A stretch of 64,000 nucleotides of DNA. Origin: Chaetoceros tenuissimus (taxonomy: Eukaryota > Bacillariophyta > Thalassiosirophyceae > Chaetocerotales > Chaetocerotaceae). A program made the translations under genes and the position numbers. The DNA lies in the NCBI GenBank assembly GCA_021927905.1, contig BLLK01000062.1:248001-312000 (forward strand), read 5' to 3'. The notes beneath the pieces were generated by a model, which was not told where the DNA came from, did no database searches, and worked only from the letters and a program-made list of their open reading frames with translations. This document shows positions 51,577-61,241 of this stretch, one piece after another; positions within the stretch are counted from its first letter, which is position 1, and the number at the start of each line of letters is the position of its first letter.

Positions 51577-54389
51577 ATGGAAAAAACCACTCCATTTGCA
51601 TCGAAATGCCGTCAAGCAAGTCCACATGACACAGTCCTCAATTCAGAATGCGCATTCACATTCCACACACCATTCTCACCCAACGGTATCCTAGTCAATC
51701 TCTCAACATTTATTGGAACAATTGATGATCTCGCACTTGGAAAAGAATCAGAGGGAATATTTGTAAGAATTGTCAAAAAGCGTATTCCAAAAATTGAAAA
51801 GGAAGAAAAAGTTACAAAATTAGGAATTGGAATTGAGGGTGGTTTTGAAACCGATGCATTTGACGAAGAAGCTACCTATTCCATTGTAGTACTCTCTCAA
51901 GATGGTTGTACAGAATTGCCATATAACGCTGAAACGAAAAATGATTTTCCAATGAATGTCACGGCCAGTGTGGAGAGTGTCATTCATCATGCTGGAGCGG
52001 CCGTTCAACAGGATTTACAAGCGTTTGAATTGGATCAAGAGAAACCTGTTAGTAAATATGCTGAATCACTTGAATTTGTTGATAATGGTGTGACAATTTC
52101 ACCAAATCCTTCGGATTGGAAATGTGAAAAGTCAGGTGATGTTGAGAATATTTGGTTGAATCTATCGGATGGATATATTGGAGGGGGGCGTAAGAATTGG
52201 GATGGATCGGGAGGATCCAATGGGGCTTTGGATCATTTTAATGAGACTGGACAGAAGTATCCATTGGTTGTTAAATTGGGGACTATTAGTGAAGATATCA
52301 CTTCTGCTGATTGTTATAGTTATGCGCCAGATGAAGATGGGCCTGTCATTATTCCTAATTTGAAGGAGTTGTTGATGAAACGGGGTATTAATGTTGCTGG
52401 AATGTAAGTATTTGTGGAGTGAGGAGCAGTGCGAACGGAGCGTAGCGGAGTGAGCGCTGTTTGTTTGAGTGAGCGAAGTGAGCGAGTGTGTATGCGAGCC
52501 GCCGAGTAGCTTTAGCTCACGAGTGTGTTTCTTCGAGACATACACAATTCTACTCCGTCGCTGTTTCTACCTACCTATATACACTATGTTTCGACTTACA
52601 CCCTATCCTATTTTTCTCATACTTACTCTCACACCCATGTCTCTCTATTCTTAGGCAAAAAACAGTCAAATCTACTGCAGAGTTGGAAGTGGAATTGAAT
52701 GCAAATTATGCATTTGATGCAATCACAGAAGCAGGTGCAAAACTTGTACCAATTTCAGGACCAGGTTATCAAGGGCTTCAAAATCTAGGAAACTCGTGTT
52801 ACATCAATAGTGTCATGCAAATGCTTTTATCTGGAGTAGTGGCAGAATTGGCTTCTCGTTATGGTACTTCTTCGGGTAGTGATGTGACTCAGCATCCACT
52901 TTTAAAAGTTGATCCTGTAGATGCACCGACTGATCTCTTGTGTCAAACTACAAAACTGGGATGTGCATTGACAAGTGGAGAATTTGCAGTTCCAGTGACT
53001 GAAACAGAGGTAGATGACAGTAGTACTCCTTCGAAAGATCCACAGTATCGAATTCCTCCTAGGATGTTTAAACATTTAATTGGAAAAGGTCATGTCGATT
53101 TCTGTACTGGGCAACAACAAGATGCAGCTCAATTTCTGCAATACTTTTTGGAAAAAATTGATGATGCCGAAGTGAAGAACAATAGTAGGTTACAGAAAGA
53201 TGGCACTGATGGTGAAGCGCCAAGAACTGCAAGCCTTTTTGCACACAAAACTACTTCAAGACTTGTTTGTTCCAAGGATGGAAAAGTAAAGTACAAAGAT
53301 AGTCAGCCTGAAAGTGTCTTGAGTCTGAGAGTGCCAATGGAAAAGGGTGAAGTGATTGCCAAAGCATCTTCCAGTACTGACTCAGAACCAGAAGAAAAGA
53401 GGCAAAAGGCAGAGAAAGAAATCCCTACGGTTTCATTCAATGCATGTCTTGATAGTTGGGCTGAGGCACATACCATTGATGGTGTACGTTGGTCCCATCT
53501 AGGTGACGCTGTTGCTGGGGCTGTGGAAGAAACAAAGTTTGGTAATTTCCCAAGATATCTCATTGTACAAATTCAAAGATATGAGCTTGGACCGGACTGG
53601 ACGCCAAGAAAGCTAGAAGTCAACATTGATGTTCCAAGTGAGGTAGATCTTACACCATATAAATGCAGCGGTCCGTTGGAAGGTGAAGATGTAGTTGCAG
53701 AAGATACAGATATGGAAGTGGATAGTAGCGGTGGAACAAACGAGTCAACATCGGTTAGTGTTGATGAGGGTGCAGTAGCACAGCTAATGGATATGGGCTT
53801 CAGCATGAATGGTTGTATTCGAGCTCTCCATGCTACAGGAGGAAGCAATGTCGAACTTGCCATGAATTGGATCTTTGAGCACAATGGCGACCCTGATTTT
53901 AACGATCCATTACCAGCTGCTTCTGCTACTCCAAATACATCTAGCACTTCAGCAGTCGACGAGAGTGTCGTTTCATCGCTTGTTGCTAACTTAGGAATGT
54001 TCACTGCTGACCAAGTACGAGTAGCGCTGGAGGAATGCAGTGGCTCTGCTGATCGAGCTGCTGATTGGCTTTTCTCGAATATGGACGATCTAGATGGTGC
54101 AATTGCTCGACTTCAAAGTAAAAAGGAAGAATCCAATGCTTCTTCCGGACCAACACCTACTGTATCGTTGGAAGATGGAGAGGGGAAATATAGCTTGGTC
54201 GGTATTGTTTCCCATATTGGAAAGAATACTGGAAGTGGACATTACGTTGCGCATTTAAAAAAGGACAATAAGTGGGTGATTTTCAATGATGAAAATGTAG
54301 CGCTTTCCGAAAAGCCTCCAATTCAACATGCGTATCTTTACCTTTTCCAAAGAATGGATACCATTGGGAAAGAACCAACTTCCTTTTAG
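51577..54389 (+). CDS. USP5: USP5/isopeptidase T-type ubiquitin hydrolase
   Basis: Exons 51577-52403 and 52655-54389, with a 251-bp intron (GTAAGT...TTCTTAG); 853 residues. The ATG at 51577 in CACCATGG context is preferred; the frame upstream lacks ATG. Order: UBP-type zinc finger remnant (~195-260, WKCEKSG, NIWLNLSDGYIGGGR, LVVKLGTI); C19 peptidase with Cys324 in GLQNLGNSCYINS; two UBA domains (~445-490 and ~510-555, LMDMGFSMNGCIRALHATGG and VRVALEECSGSADRAADWL); and the His box SGHYVAHL (~His805) with NKWVIFNDENV. USP5 disassembles unanchored polyubiquitin. The zinc finger has lost most metal ligands. The intron contains GAGTGAGCG-type repeats. Confidence 0.95.
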
Positions 54390-55709
54390 ATAAAATTTTT
54401 TGGCTCTATAGTAATGTCATTTAATAAATACATAGGATATTTTTTTAAGTTGTCATGAATATCAAAATTGAAATTGGATTGAATTTTACACAAATCTTCA
54501 ATTGTCTCATTTGGTCTTTTCTTCTACCATTATTTTAGCCATACAGAAGATCATTTTTTCAAGATGAAAAATATGCCGATGCTCTACTCTGAATTCCTCA
54601 ATAGCAACAAAAGCACCAAACGATCATAAAACATATCGGGACAAAAAACAACCTAAAGTACTGAGCCTTGGCAGATATTTAAGGATGTGACAAAAGAATA
54701 TGATAAATAATGTATTCTTTCTTAGTTCTTAACCATTAAAAGACGTTGTCTCCTGGTCTCTGGATCCTGCTTGTTTTACCTTACCATTTACAATAGGATC
54801 ATATATCCTAGGTTATAAGCGTTTTTAATCACTGTTTCAGACGAGGCATTTATTTTCAATAAAAATAAATTCAATAGACATGAAAAATTATTTCATATCA
54901 TTCCTGATTTTTTCACACAACAGCAATCCCATGGACGATAAAGAATTTTGCCAATGTATAGTAGTCGAAAAGCAGAGGTCTAGAGGTGGTCTCATTCTTT
55001 TTTGAAGTTTTTTACAAAATTACCACCAGTGCATCATGATCATTGTCACCCGCTAAAAATATGGGGAAAGACTATTTAGTAATACAAAAGAAACTCTGCT
55101 CTGATGTAACTTTCATTTACGTGATTGAATAGAGTTGACCTTGGAAATTGGTAAAACAAACATTCCCAGGAAAAGAATGCAAATCATTTGACGGTTTCCC
55201 CAAACAATACAGAACCCCAGCTCTTCCTACCAAAATGAAGTCAAGATTCATAATAATAATTCTCACGAGGAGAGATGTTAGTTGAGAAGAAGGGGTTTTG
55301 TGGTGTTTAGGAGACGCTTCAAAAAAAAGAAAATCAGCATTGTTTCGAAATCGAATGTAGGAGGAGAGTGAAAATAAGTTTTTCTTTACTACCAGCTTCA
55401 AGAGAAAAATAATTTCAAGAAATGTGAAATAGAAGAAAGAGCGAAATCTTTTGGGAGTATTAAGGAGAAATGATTGGAGTCTTGATGTTTATGTATTGCA
55501 AAATAATAATAAACCAACGAATTTCATTCGAAAAATAGGTTACGTACGGGAAGAAACAGCTGCTCGTCGGCTCTCTTTTCGTGTCTACTCCGAAAAATTG
55601 CCTGCCCTCTGAAGCAACAACAGCAAAACACATATCTTTCGACCTCTTTTCACAAAGCGAGCAACAGACGATCATTGGTACAACTCAACTCCAATCACCC
55701 ATAATTAGG
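54390..55709. other. Intergenic, 1.3 kb
   Basis: AT-rich. A minus-strand frame at 55117-55401 contains a GRAG...HSFPGN..F arrangement that faintly recalls a diatom DUF6824-type GRG...HPGN motif, but it is too degraded to call. No other feature. Confidence 0.45.
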
Positions 55710-57356
55710 ATGACAGATAAGGACTCAAAGGATACTGATACTCCTCTCACTGAAGACAATGCTGGACGTGAAGCATTAGGCGTATCATTTGAAGATTTCC
55801 TTGAAGCCTTGTTCTTCATTGGCGCGGTCTTTGTCCTTGGAAATGCCTTCTTCTTAGGTAAAACCTTCTTCGTTGGAGCACTTTTCTTCGTTGGAGTAGT
55901 CTCCTTCTTTGGAGCAGCAGATAAAGACTCAAAAGATACTGATACTGCTACTTCTCTCAGCACTGAAGACAATGCTGCTGCACGTGAAGCATTCAGCGTA
56001 TTTGAGGATTTCCTTGCTTGTGAGATTCAAGCCGAGAATGATGCTCTGAAAGAGGGCAACAATGATCTTATGTGTAACAAGAAAACCCTTCAAGATGTCA
56101 CCATCAAAGCTTATGGAACAAAGATACATTCCTACTCTATTCTTGAAGGTATCGATAGTCAAGATGAAATCATGTGCAGAGGCCTCGAAAGCATTGCCAA
56201 TGATGATCAGATTGGATCTTATGGCCGTAGTCAGATCGCCAAAGATAGAAATCTCGGTCGAACTCTCACATTTCCAATTGAAGATACTTCATTTACAATT
56301 GAAGCCTTCAAGCATGATGTTGAAGTGAAAGGGGGCAATGTTCTAATCCCATCCCCCTCCATTTCTATTGACTATGCAAACGGATTAAGTAGGATGAATG
56401 ATTTTTGTTATGAATGTCTTCATTTGACATTGAACAAAGATGACACTGTGAGCTTCTGCTTTTTCCAAATGCAGGCAATATTCAAGGGAAAAGTTCTCAA
56501 CATTGGTCCTAAAGATATGGAACAAGGTATCAAGGCATTGGCGGCTACCATTGGCAGGGCTGCATTCTTCACTGCTGAAGTTATTGCATCTAAAATGGAA
56601 GGAGAAGAGTTGGACTACTCCTTCATTGACGGCCTGCTCCACGATAGCCCAGATATGAGGTTTATTCTAGAGTCAATCAGCTTACCATTGACACAAGGTG
56701 TTCAGAAAGCCTGTGACTTGCTTCAAGGACTAGAATCTCGCAATGCAATAGGAGAAACTGTGGACAAGGCACCAACTCCCAGTACTGAAACAGATTCTCT
56801 CAGACGTAGTGTTGCTGTCTCGACTGTCCGTGGGGTTGTGGTTGATAAGCTCTGTGCAAACAAAAAGCTACATAGTGAACGAAACACTTTGCTTTCAATG
56901 GGACACCTCTTCGTAAACAGAGTTGTTTTGACACAAGGAGATGATACACTTGTTGAAATGAATCTAGGTGATGCAGCATCTGTGTCTATTGGTGGTCGTG
57001 ACTGTTTCAAATTTGAAGACATCGAAGGAGTTTCTATTGAACTGAATTGGTTGGATAGGTTTAGTATTACAGTTGGAGTAAATGCTTGCTACCAAACTGA
57101 ATCTAAACCCCACAATCAAGTAATTCCCGTCGAAAATGGTGTACGGTTTCGGTATGGCAACGCGTATGTTGTAGGAAATGTGGTGAGCAAATCCAGGGAA
57201 GATTTGGAAGTGTTTGCACAAGAGGGGATCGAAAGAAAGATGCAAAAATGCACTGAATCTGGAGAAAATCCAGGCTTACCAAACAGCATCTTGTTTGAGG
57301 TGAATGAAATCGTATTCTCAAAACCTCAAAGGAATTTTTACATGACTCGTCTTTAG
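55710..57356 (+). CDS. Family X protein (intact paralog), unknown function
   Basis: 548 residues from the ATG at 55710 (the frame opens earlier with GTG only). It begins with a duplicated module: TDKDSKDTDT...TEDNAGREALGVSFEDF and again ADKDSKDTDT...TEDNAAAREAFSVFEDF. Between the copies lies a repetitive hydrophobic stretch (FFIGAVFVLGNAFFLGKTFF and following) that looks like a TM hairpin in this frame. The main body (~110-460) holds HSYSILEGID, LNIGPKDMEQGIKAL, DSPDMRFILESI and LCANKKLHSERN, all shared with the broken copy at 1847-2848. The C-terminus has FRYGNAYVVGNVVSKS and a final Phe-rich end. No known domain is recognised. It is the only intact copy in the window. Confidence 0.7.
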   Translation: MTDKDSKDTDTPLTEDNAGREALGVSFEDFLEALFFIGAVFVLGNAFFLGKTFFVGALFFVGVVSFFGAADKDSKDTDTATSLSTEDNAAAREAFSVFEDFLACEIQAENDALKEGNNDLMCNKKTLQDVTIKAYGTKIHSYSILEGIDSQDEIMCRGLESIANDDQIGSYGRSQIAKDRNLGRTLTFPIEDTSFTIEAFKHDVEVKGGNVLIPSPSISIDYANGLSRMNDFCYECLHLTLNKDDTVSFCFFQMQAIFKGKVLNIGPKDMEQGIKALAATIGRAAFFTAEVIASKMEGEELDYSFIDGLLHDSPDMRFILESISLPLTQGVQKACDLLQGLESRNAIGETVDKAPTPSTETDSLRRSVAVSTVRGVVVDKLCANKKLHSERNTLLSMGHLFVNRVVLTQGDDTLVEMNLGDAASVSIGGRDCFKFEDIEGVSIELNWLDRFSITVGVNACYQTESKPHNQVIPVENGVRFRYGNAYVVGNVVSKSREDLEVFAQEGIERKMQKCTESGENPGLPNSILFEVNEIVFSKPQRNFYMTRL

Positions 57357-57878
57357 GCAATCGAGAGAAAAAGTAATATGTTCTTATATATATATGGGAA
57401 TGTTTCTAATGAACGAGGCCAACAACAGAGACAAAGAATTTGCACATACCAGTTGTTGTTGAGTAAATGTATAATATCAATTATCTACACACTTTCTACA
57501 TTGTGAGCATCATCTATTTCCCATGCTTGTGATGGTTTGGTTTGTCTTTCCCAGCATCTAAACAACAGTCTTGCTCCTTCTTAACTGACGTTGTACAATT
57601 ACAGCATGAATCAAAGTTACAAGTATTCATGAATTCATCGCTATCCGTTATAAAAAGTTGAAGTAGCCAGTGTATTGAAGTAATGGCAACGATCATCATA
57701 AAGACCTAAGCTTTTTTTAAGTAGATTTAATCAAATGACAATAAACGGAGCATCCTTCCCATTCCCAATTGCCCATTCCAAAAGACAGTAGTACTTTCCC
57801 CAACAAAAAATCGTGGCCCGTGCGCACAAGAATTCATCACTCCTTCACCAATACAATCAACATCCCAACGTATTATGA
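57357..57878. other. 3' intergenic region with one small ORF
   Basis: Convergent space between family X and the second HSF gene. It contains the possible small Cys-rich peptide gene annotated separately; otherwise AT-rich. Confidence 0.45.
57514..57699 (-). CDS. Possible small Cys-rich peptide
   Basis: A 61-codon frame from ATG 57699: hydrophobic start MMIVAITSIHWLLQLFI, then six cysteines arranged C-x5-CC-x-C-x10-CC, then a Lys/His-rich tail (KPNHHKHGK). It could be a secreted or metal-binding microprotein. Support is only the composition; no family is known to me and the frame may be chance. Confidence 0.25.
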   Translation of the reverse strand: MMIVAITSIHWLLQLFITDSDEFMNTCNFDSCCNCTTSVKKEQDCCLDAGKDKPNHHKHGK

Positions 57879-59336
57879 TTATACATCAAAAATTTTGCTC
57901 TTATCTTGTACATTTATGGCTTTCATCTCCTGTTCATTAATTGGTGCGAGATTTGAAATTTCGATACTATCATTGAAAGATCCGAAAGCTCTGGAGTCCC
58001 CTTCATCTAGTAAGCTTCGCCGAGAGAGATTGGAATTATCAAAAGGGTTAAGTGCATTATTTGCATTAGTTTCAAAGATATTTCTCAAGCTTGTACCTGG
58101 ACTTTCACTAAGAAGGTGATTTTGTATTGCATGTAAATTCTGTAATGCGTTGGGCTGTGAGTGCGCTTGTTGGTTGGAGTTGAAGTATGGACCTTGGTGG
58201 CTTGTAGGATCAAAATTCAAAGGTATGCATTGATTTCTAGCTTGACTGTTACTATGTAGGAGAATATCGCTGAGTTGATTAGCGGAGACTCCTTGCAGAA
58301 GTTCTTCTCCCATCAATCGAGCTTCGGCCTGCTGGATTTGGGACTGGAGTTTTGACAAATTCATCAACATTTGATTGGCGTTGGTAGTAGATGCTGATGC
58401 CGGATTATCTTCCAATTTGATGTTTGAAGCTGGTTTAGAAGAATGAATAGAATCTGCAGAAGGACTTGAGGAGACATTATGTACAGATGCTGATGAAATC
58501 ACGGTTAAGTGCTCACTGTTGGAATCGAATGATTCTCTTTTAAGTGGCCGATTCTTCAGCATGTGCTCTGTACATGGCATTACATCATTTTCATGGCTTT
58601 TTGTAGATGACGGTGGAAGAGGTTCCATACTAAAGAAATGAGGTTCCCCTTCAGGATTAGATGGACCTCTACCATTTCCAGATCCATTTGCAAGTCTCTC
58701 AATAGCACGGCATAGGTATGTCTTTGTGCGCAAAAACATTTCATGATAGTAAGCTCCATTATCAGGCCCGCTTTGTGTTAGACGTTTGAATCCCCAAAGG
58801 TTCAGCTGGCGGCGGAATGAAGCGTAGTGCTTCTGTTTGAAGAATCTAGGAAGAACCTCATCCTCAAATCTTTTCGGGTTGTGCGTAACAAAGCAACGGC
58901 CATGAGGTTGCCATGAAATAATCTTTGCAAGTTGGGGCTCTTTAAGATCTATATGTTCGAGCATGTTATATAAAACCACTGGGAAGGGGACCTTTACACC
59001 ACCCTTGGTGCAAATTTCTATTCTCTCGTTGCAGTTTGCATAGTCCCGATATTCGCGGGTCAACGGTTCCTTTTTCTCTTCATTCTTTGCAACATCTATT
59101 TGGGCATCTGCACCTTCGGGCTGGAATTGAGACAAAGAAGGTTGAATGCTACTATACAATAGACTGTTCGCACTATTCTGATCTTGTGTGGCGCTTACTT
59201 TCTGCTCTTGCTGGTTTTGATGTGCAAAGTGTTGTAACCACTGAGTCCTGTCTTCATTGCTTATAGCAGCATTCCATAGAGACATATTCCCTCCGGTGGG
59301 CATTGCATCATTGAAATTGTTTTGAAAGAAGCTCAT
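57879..59336 (-). CDS. HSF: Heat shock factor-type transcription factor (2)
   Basis: 485 residues. HSF DNA-binding domain at ~115-213: KVPFPVVLYNMLEHID, KIISWQPHGRCFVTHNPKRF, FFKQKHYASFRRQLNLWGFK (recognition helix) and GAYYHEMFLRTKTYLCRAI. The N-terminal 110 residues are Gln/Asn-rich with HFAHQNQQEQK. After the domain come Ser-rich segments, a short coiled helix (MLMNLSKLQSQIQQAEARLM, ~320-345) and an Asn/Gln/Pro-rich tail. It is closer to the consensus HSF domain than the factor at 27122-28891. Nuclear regulator; targets unknown. Confidence 0.92.
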   Translation of the reverse strand: MSFFQNNFNDAMPTGGNMSLWNAAISNEDRTQWLQHFAHQNQQEQKVSATQDQNSANSLLYSSIQPSLSQFQPEGADAQIDVAKNEEKKEPLTREYRDYANCNERIEICTKGGVKVPFPVVLYNMLEHIDLKEPQLAKIISWQPHGRCFVTHNPKRFEDEVLPRFFKQKHYASFRRQLNLWGFKRLTQSGPDNGAYYHEMFLRTKTYLCRAIERLANGSGNGRGPSNPEGEPHFFSMEPLPPSSTKSHENDVMPCTEHMLKNRPLKRESFDSNSEHLTVISSASVHNVSSSPSADSIHSSKPASNIKLEDNPASASTTNANQMLMNLSKLQSQIQQAEARLMGEELLQGVSANQLSDILLHSNSQARNQCIPLNFDPTSHQGPYFNSNQQAHSQPNALQNLHAIQNHLLSESPGTSLRNIFETNANNALNPFDNSNLSRRSLLDEGDSRAFGSFNDSIEISNLAPINEQEMKAINVQDKSKIFDV

Positions 59337-59828
59337 GATAATCCTAAATTGATTAGTGTATGTGATTTAATTTCGATAAAAGGAGCTTCACTGTGTTTGC
59401 TGCACGCTAAACATCAGAACACCGAGAAGGGTTCTTCAGTTTGCCTTCTCACAAAAGAAGGAAAACGTCTTTTGGAAACTATTTTAGGGTAATTTATGCA
59501 CATTCGTACAAAGTCAGGTTCTCATTTCTGAAATGAAAAACACTGTACATATTTTTTGGTGTTTCAAGAAGTGTCTCGTACCTTGTAGATATTATCTGTT
59601 AAGGCCAATCTAATCATTAGATCTGTTTGAACGAAAAGTGACTGCTATGAAAGTATGTACAAACTATAGAAAAAGATGAGAAATGATGAAGTTGATGCAT
59701 GTAAATTTAAGGTGAAAAAAGTAGCCATGAACTAGTGACAAACTAATTTGATAGCTCAGCTTGCTTCATAACATTATCTACTCATGTTGAAGCATATAAA
59801 AACTACAACTGATGATTTGGAAACCCCT
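59337..59828. other. Intergenic
   Basis: Promoter of the second HSF and 3' flank of the SET gene. Nothing recognised. Confidence 0.5.
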
Positions 59829-60994
59829 TCAAAAATCAATATAAGCAGCGTTTCCGGATGCTGCTTCAATAGCCATGGATAGACCCATCTTTTTCGATTC
59901 GAAGAATTTCACAACAGTATCCCACTGATAATCAGGTATAGGTGAGTTACTCTCTCTCTGCATTTCGTTTTCCATTGATTTCAGACGTTCTAACTCCTTC
60001 TTCAAGGTGTCTACATCTTCTTTCTCAGGAACTCCGAAACCATCTTCGTCCTCAGTATCAAAAGCTACTTTCACCTCTCCATCATTTTCCATAATCAAGT
60101 ACCAGATTGTTTTACCTTGTTGTACTCAATCCAGCGATGAGGATAAGGCTCAACGAAACCAACATCTTTAAGCACTTCTTGCGTTCCCCAATAATCCTCA
60201 ACGTCAAAGCAATCCAAGCAAAGGTCGTACGAAGCAAAGATTTCTTCCCCTTCATCAATAACTCGAGAAGCCATAACCTCGATACCTTTCTTAGAGTAAA
60301 TTGAGGTGTTCTTTGTATTGATGCGACCATTATCGTGATTGACCATATCCCAGAGTGGAATCATAGCAGCATCAAAGCTTCTCTGCAGTACCAGAGCTAG
60401 CATGTGCACTTCAAAAGGATCTTCTGATATACACCCCTTGCTTTGAAAGTTGTCCTGGATCCAGTCTACGATCTGACTCTTTGGCTGAGAGATTTTTCTT
60501 ATCATATCTCTTGCTTCATCCACCCACAAAGCTGGAAGTTGTCCTTCTCTCTGGGTATGGAGGTAAGCAATGTATGGAGCAAACTGCGATTTTTCTCCTA
60601 GTTTCATCTCTTTTGCTAATTTATGAGTTAGTTTGCACAAGTTTGAGTTATTTGCTTCGAAGGCCTCTACACCTTCAAGTTCATCCATATTGATAGCTTC
60701 GTCCCATACATTAAGATAGAGCGAGGTAGGAATATGCATAATGATTTCATCTTCCTCCAAGCGTTCTTTCGCGAACACTCCCATAGGAGATGAAGAATCG
60801 GAATCGTCCAGCCTTCTTATTTCAACTTTTTCATTCAAAGATCCACCGTTTGAATTCACCCAATCGATCATACTCTGAACAACCTCATCAGCTTGAGTTA
60901 TCTTTGCCAACAAGAGGCAGAAAAGCGATTTAATTGCTTTCATTGCCATTGAAGGATTTCTTTTACACTTTGTTTTATTATGTTCTTCCCCCAT
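59829..60994 (-). CDS. SET-domain protein lysine methyltransferase, split by a frameshift
   Basis: Two minus-strand frames overlap by 4 bp (60994-60095 and 60098-59829). The first has a signal-like start (SLFCLLLAKITQADEVVQS), MGVFAKERLEEDEIIMHIPT (SET-N), DAMIPLWDMVNHDNG-like block with NTKN, and VIDEGEEIFASYDL, the SET core of the SETD3/Rubisco-LSMT group. It ends ...HRWIEYNKVKQSGT. The second frame continues as TIWYLIMENDGEVKVAFDTE with a helical C-terminus, which reads as the natural continuation. A single missing base (or two extra) around 60105-60122 explains the break. Either a recent frameshift, a sequencing error, or an unusual recoding site. The N-terminal segment suggests secretory or plastid routing. 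Confidence 0.8.
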
Positions 60995-61241
60995 GACAAG
61001 CTGCTACATGCTAATACTTAATGCAGCACATGATTCCCTTCTCGAAATGACATCTCCATCACTTTGGAATGCTATTTTCTACGCGAGTTGATTTTAATCA
61101 CTGTCACTTTGTCAATTTTTATTTTAAAAAATCTTTTAGTCTCATCAATTTAACGAAGATATGATCATTCCCAACACGATAAAAAGTCGCAAATAGAACA
61201 TTCTTGAAAAGGCTTCTTTTTCAATTTTTTCTATGTAGACA
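60995..61241. other. Short intergenic
   Basis: Spacer between the SET gene start and the ATG2 gene end, both minus strand. No feature seen. Confidence 0.5.

Noticed and set aside
55117-55401. Minus-strand frame with GRAG...HSFPGN, faintly like DUF6824
   Set aside because: Key residues are displaced and the rest does not resemble the domain.
57769-58119. 116-codon plus-strand frame
   Set aside because: Antisense to the C-terminus of the second HSF.
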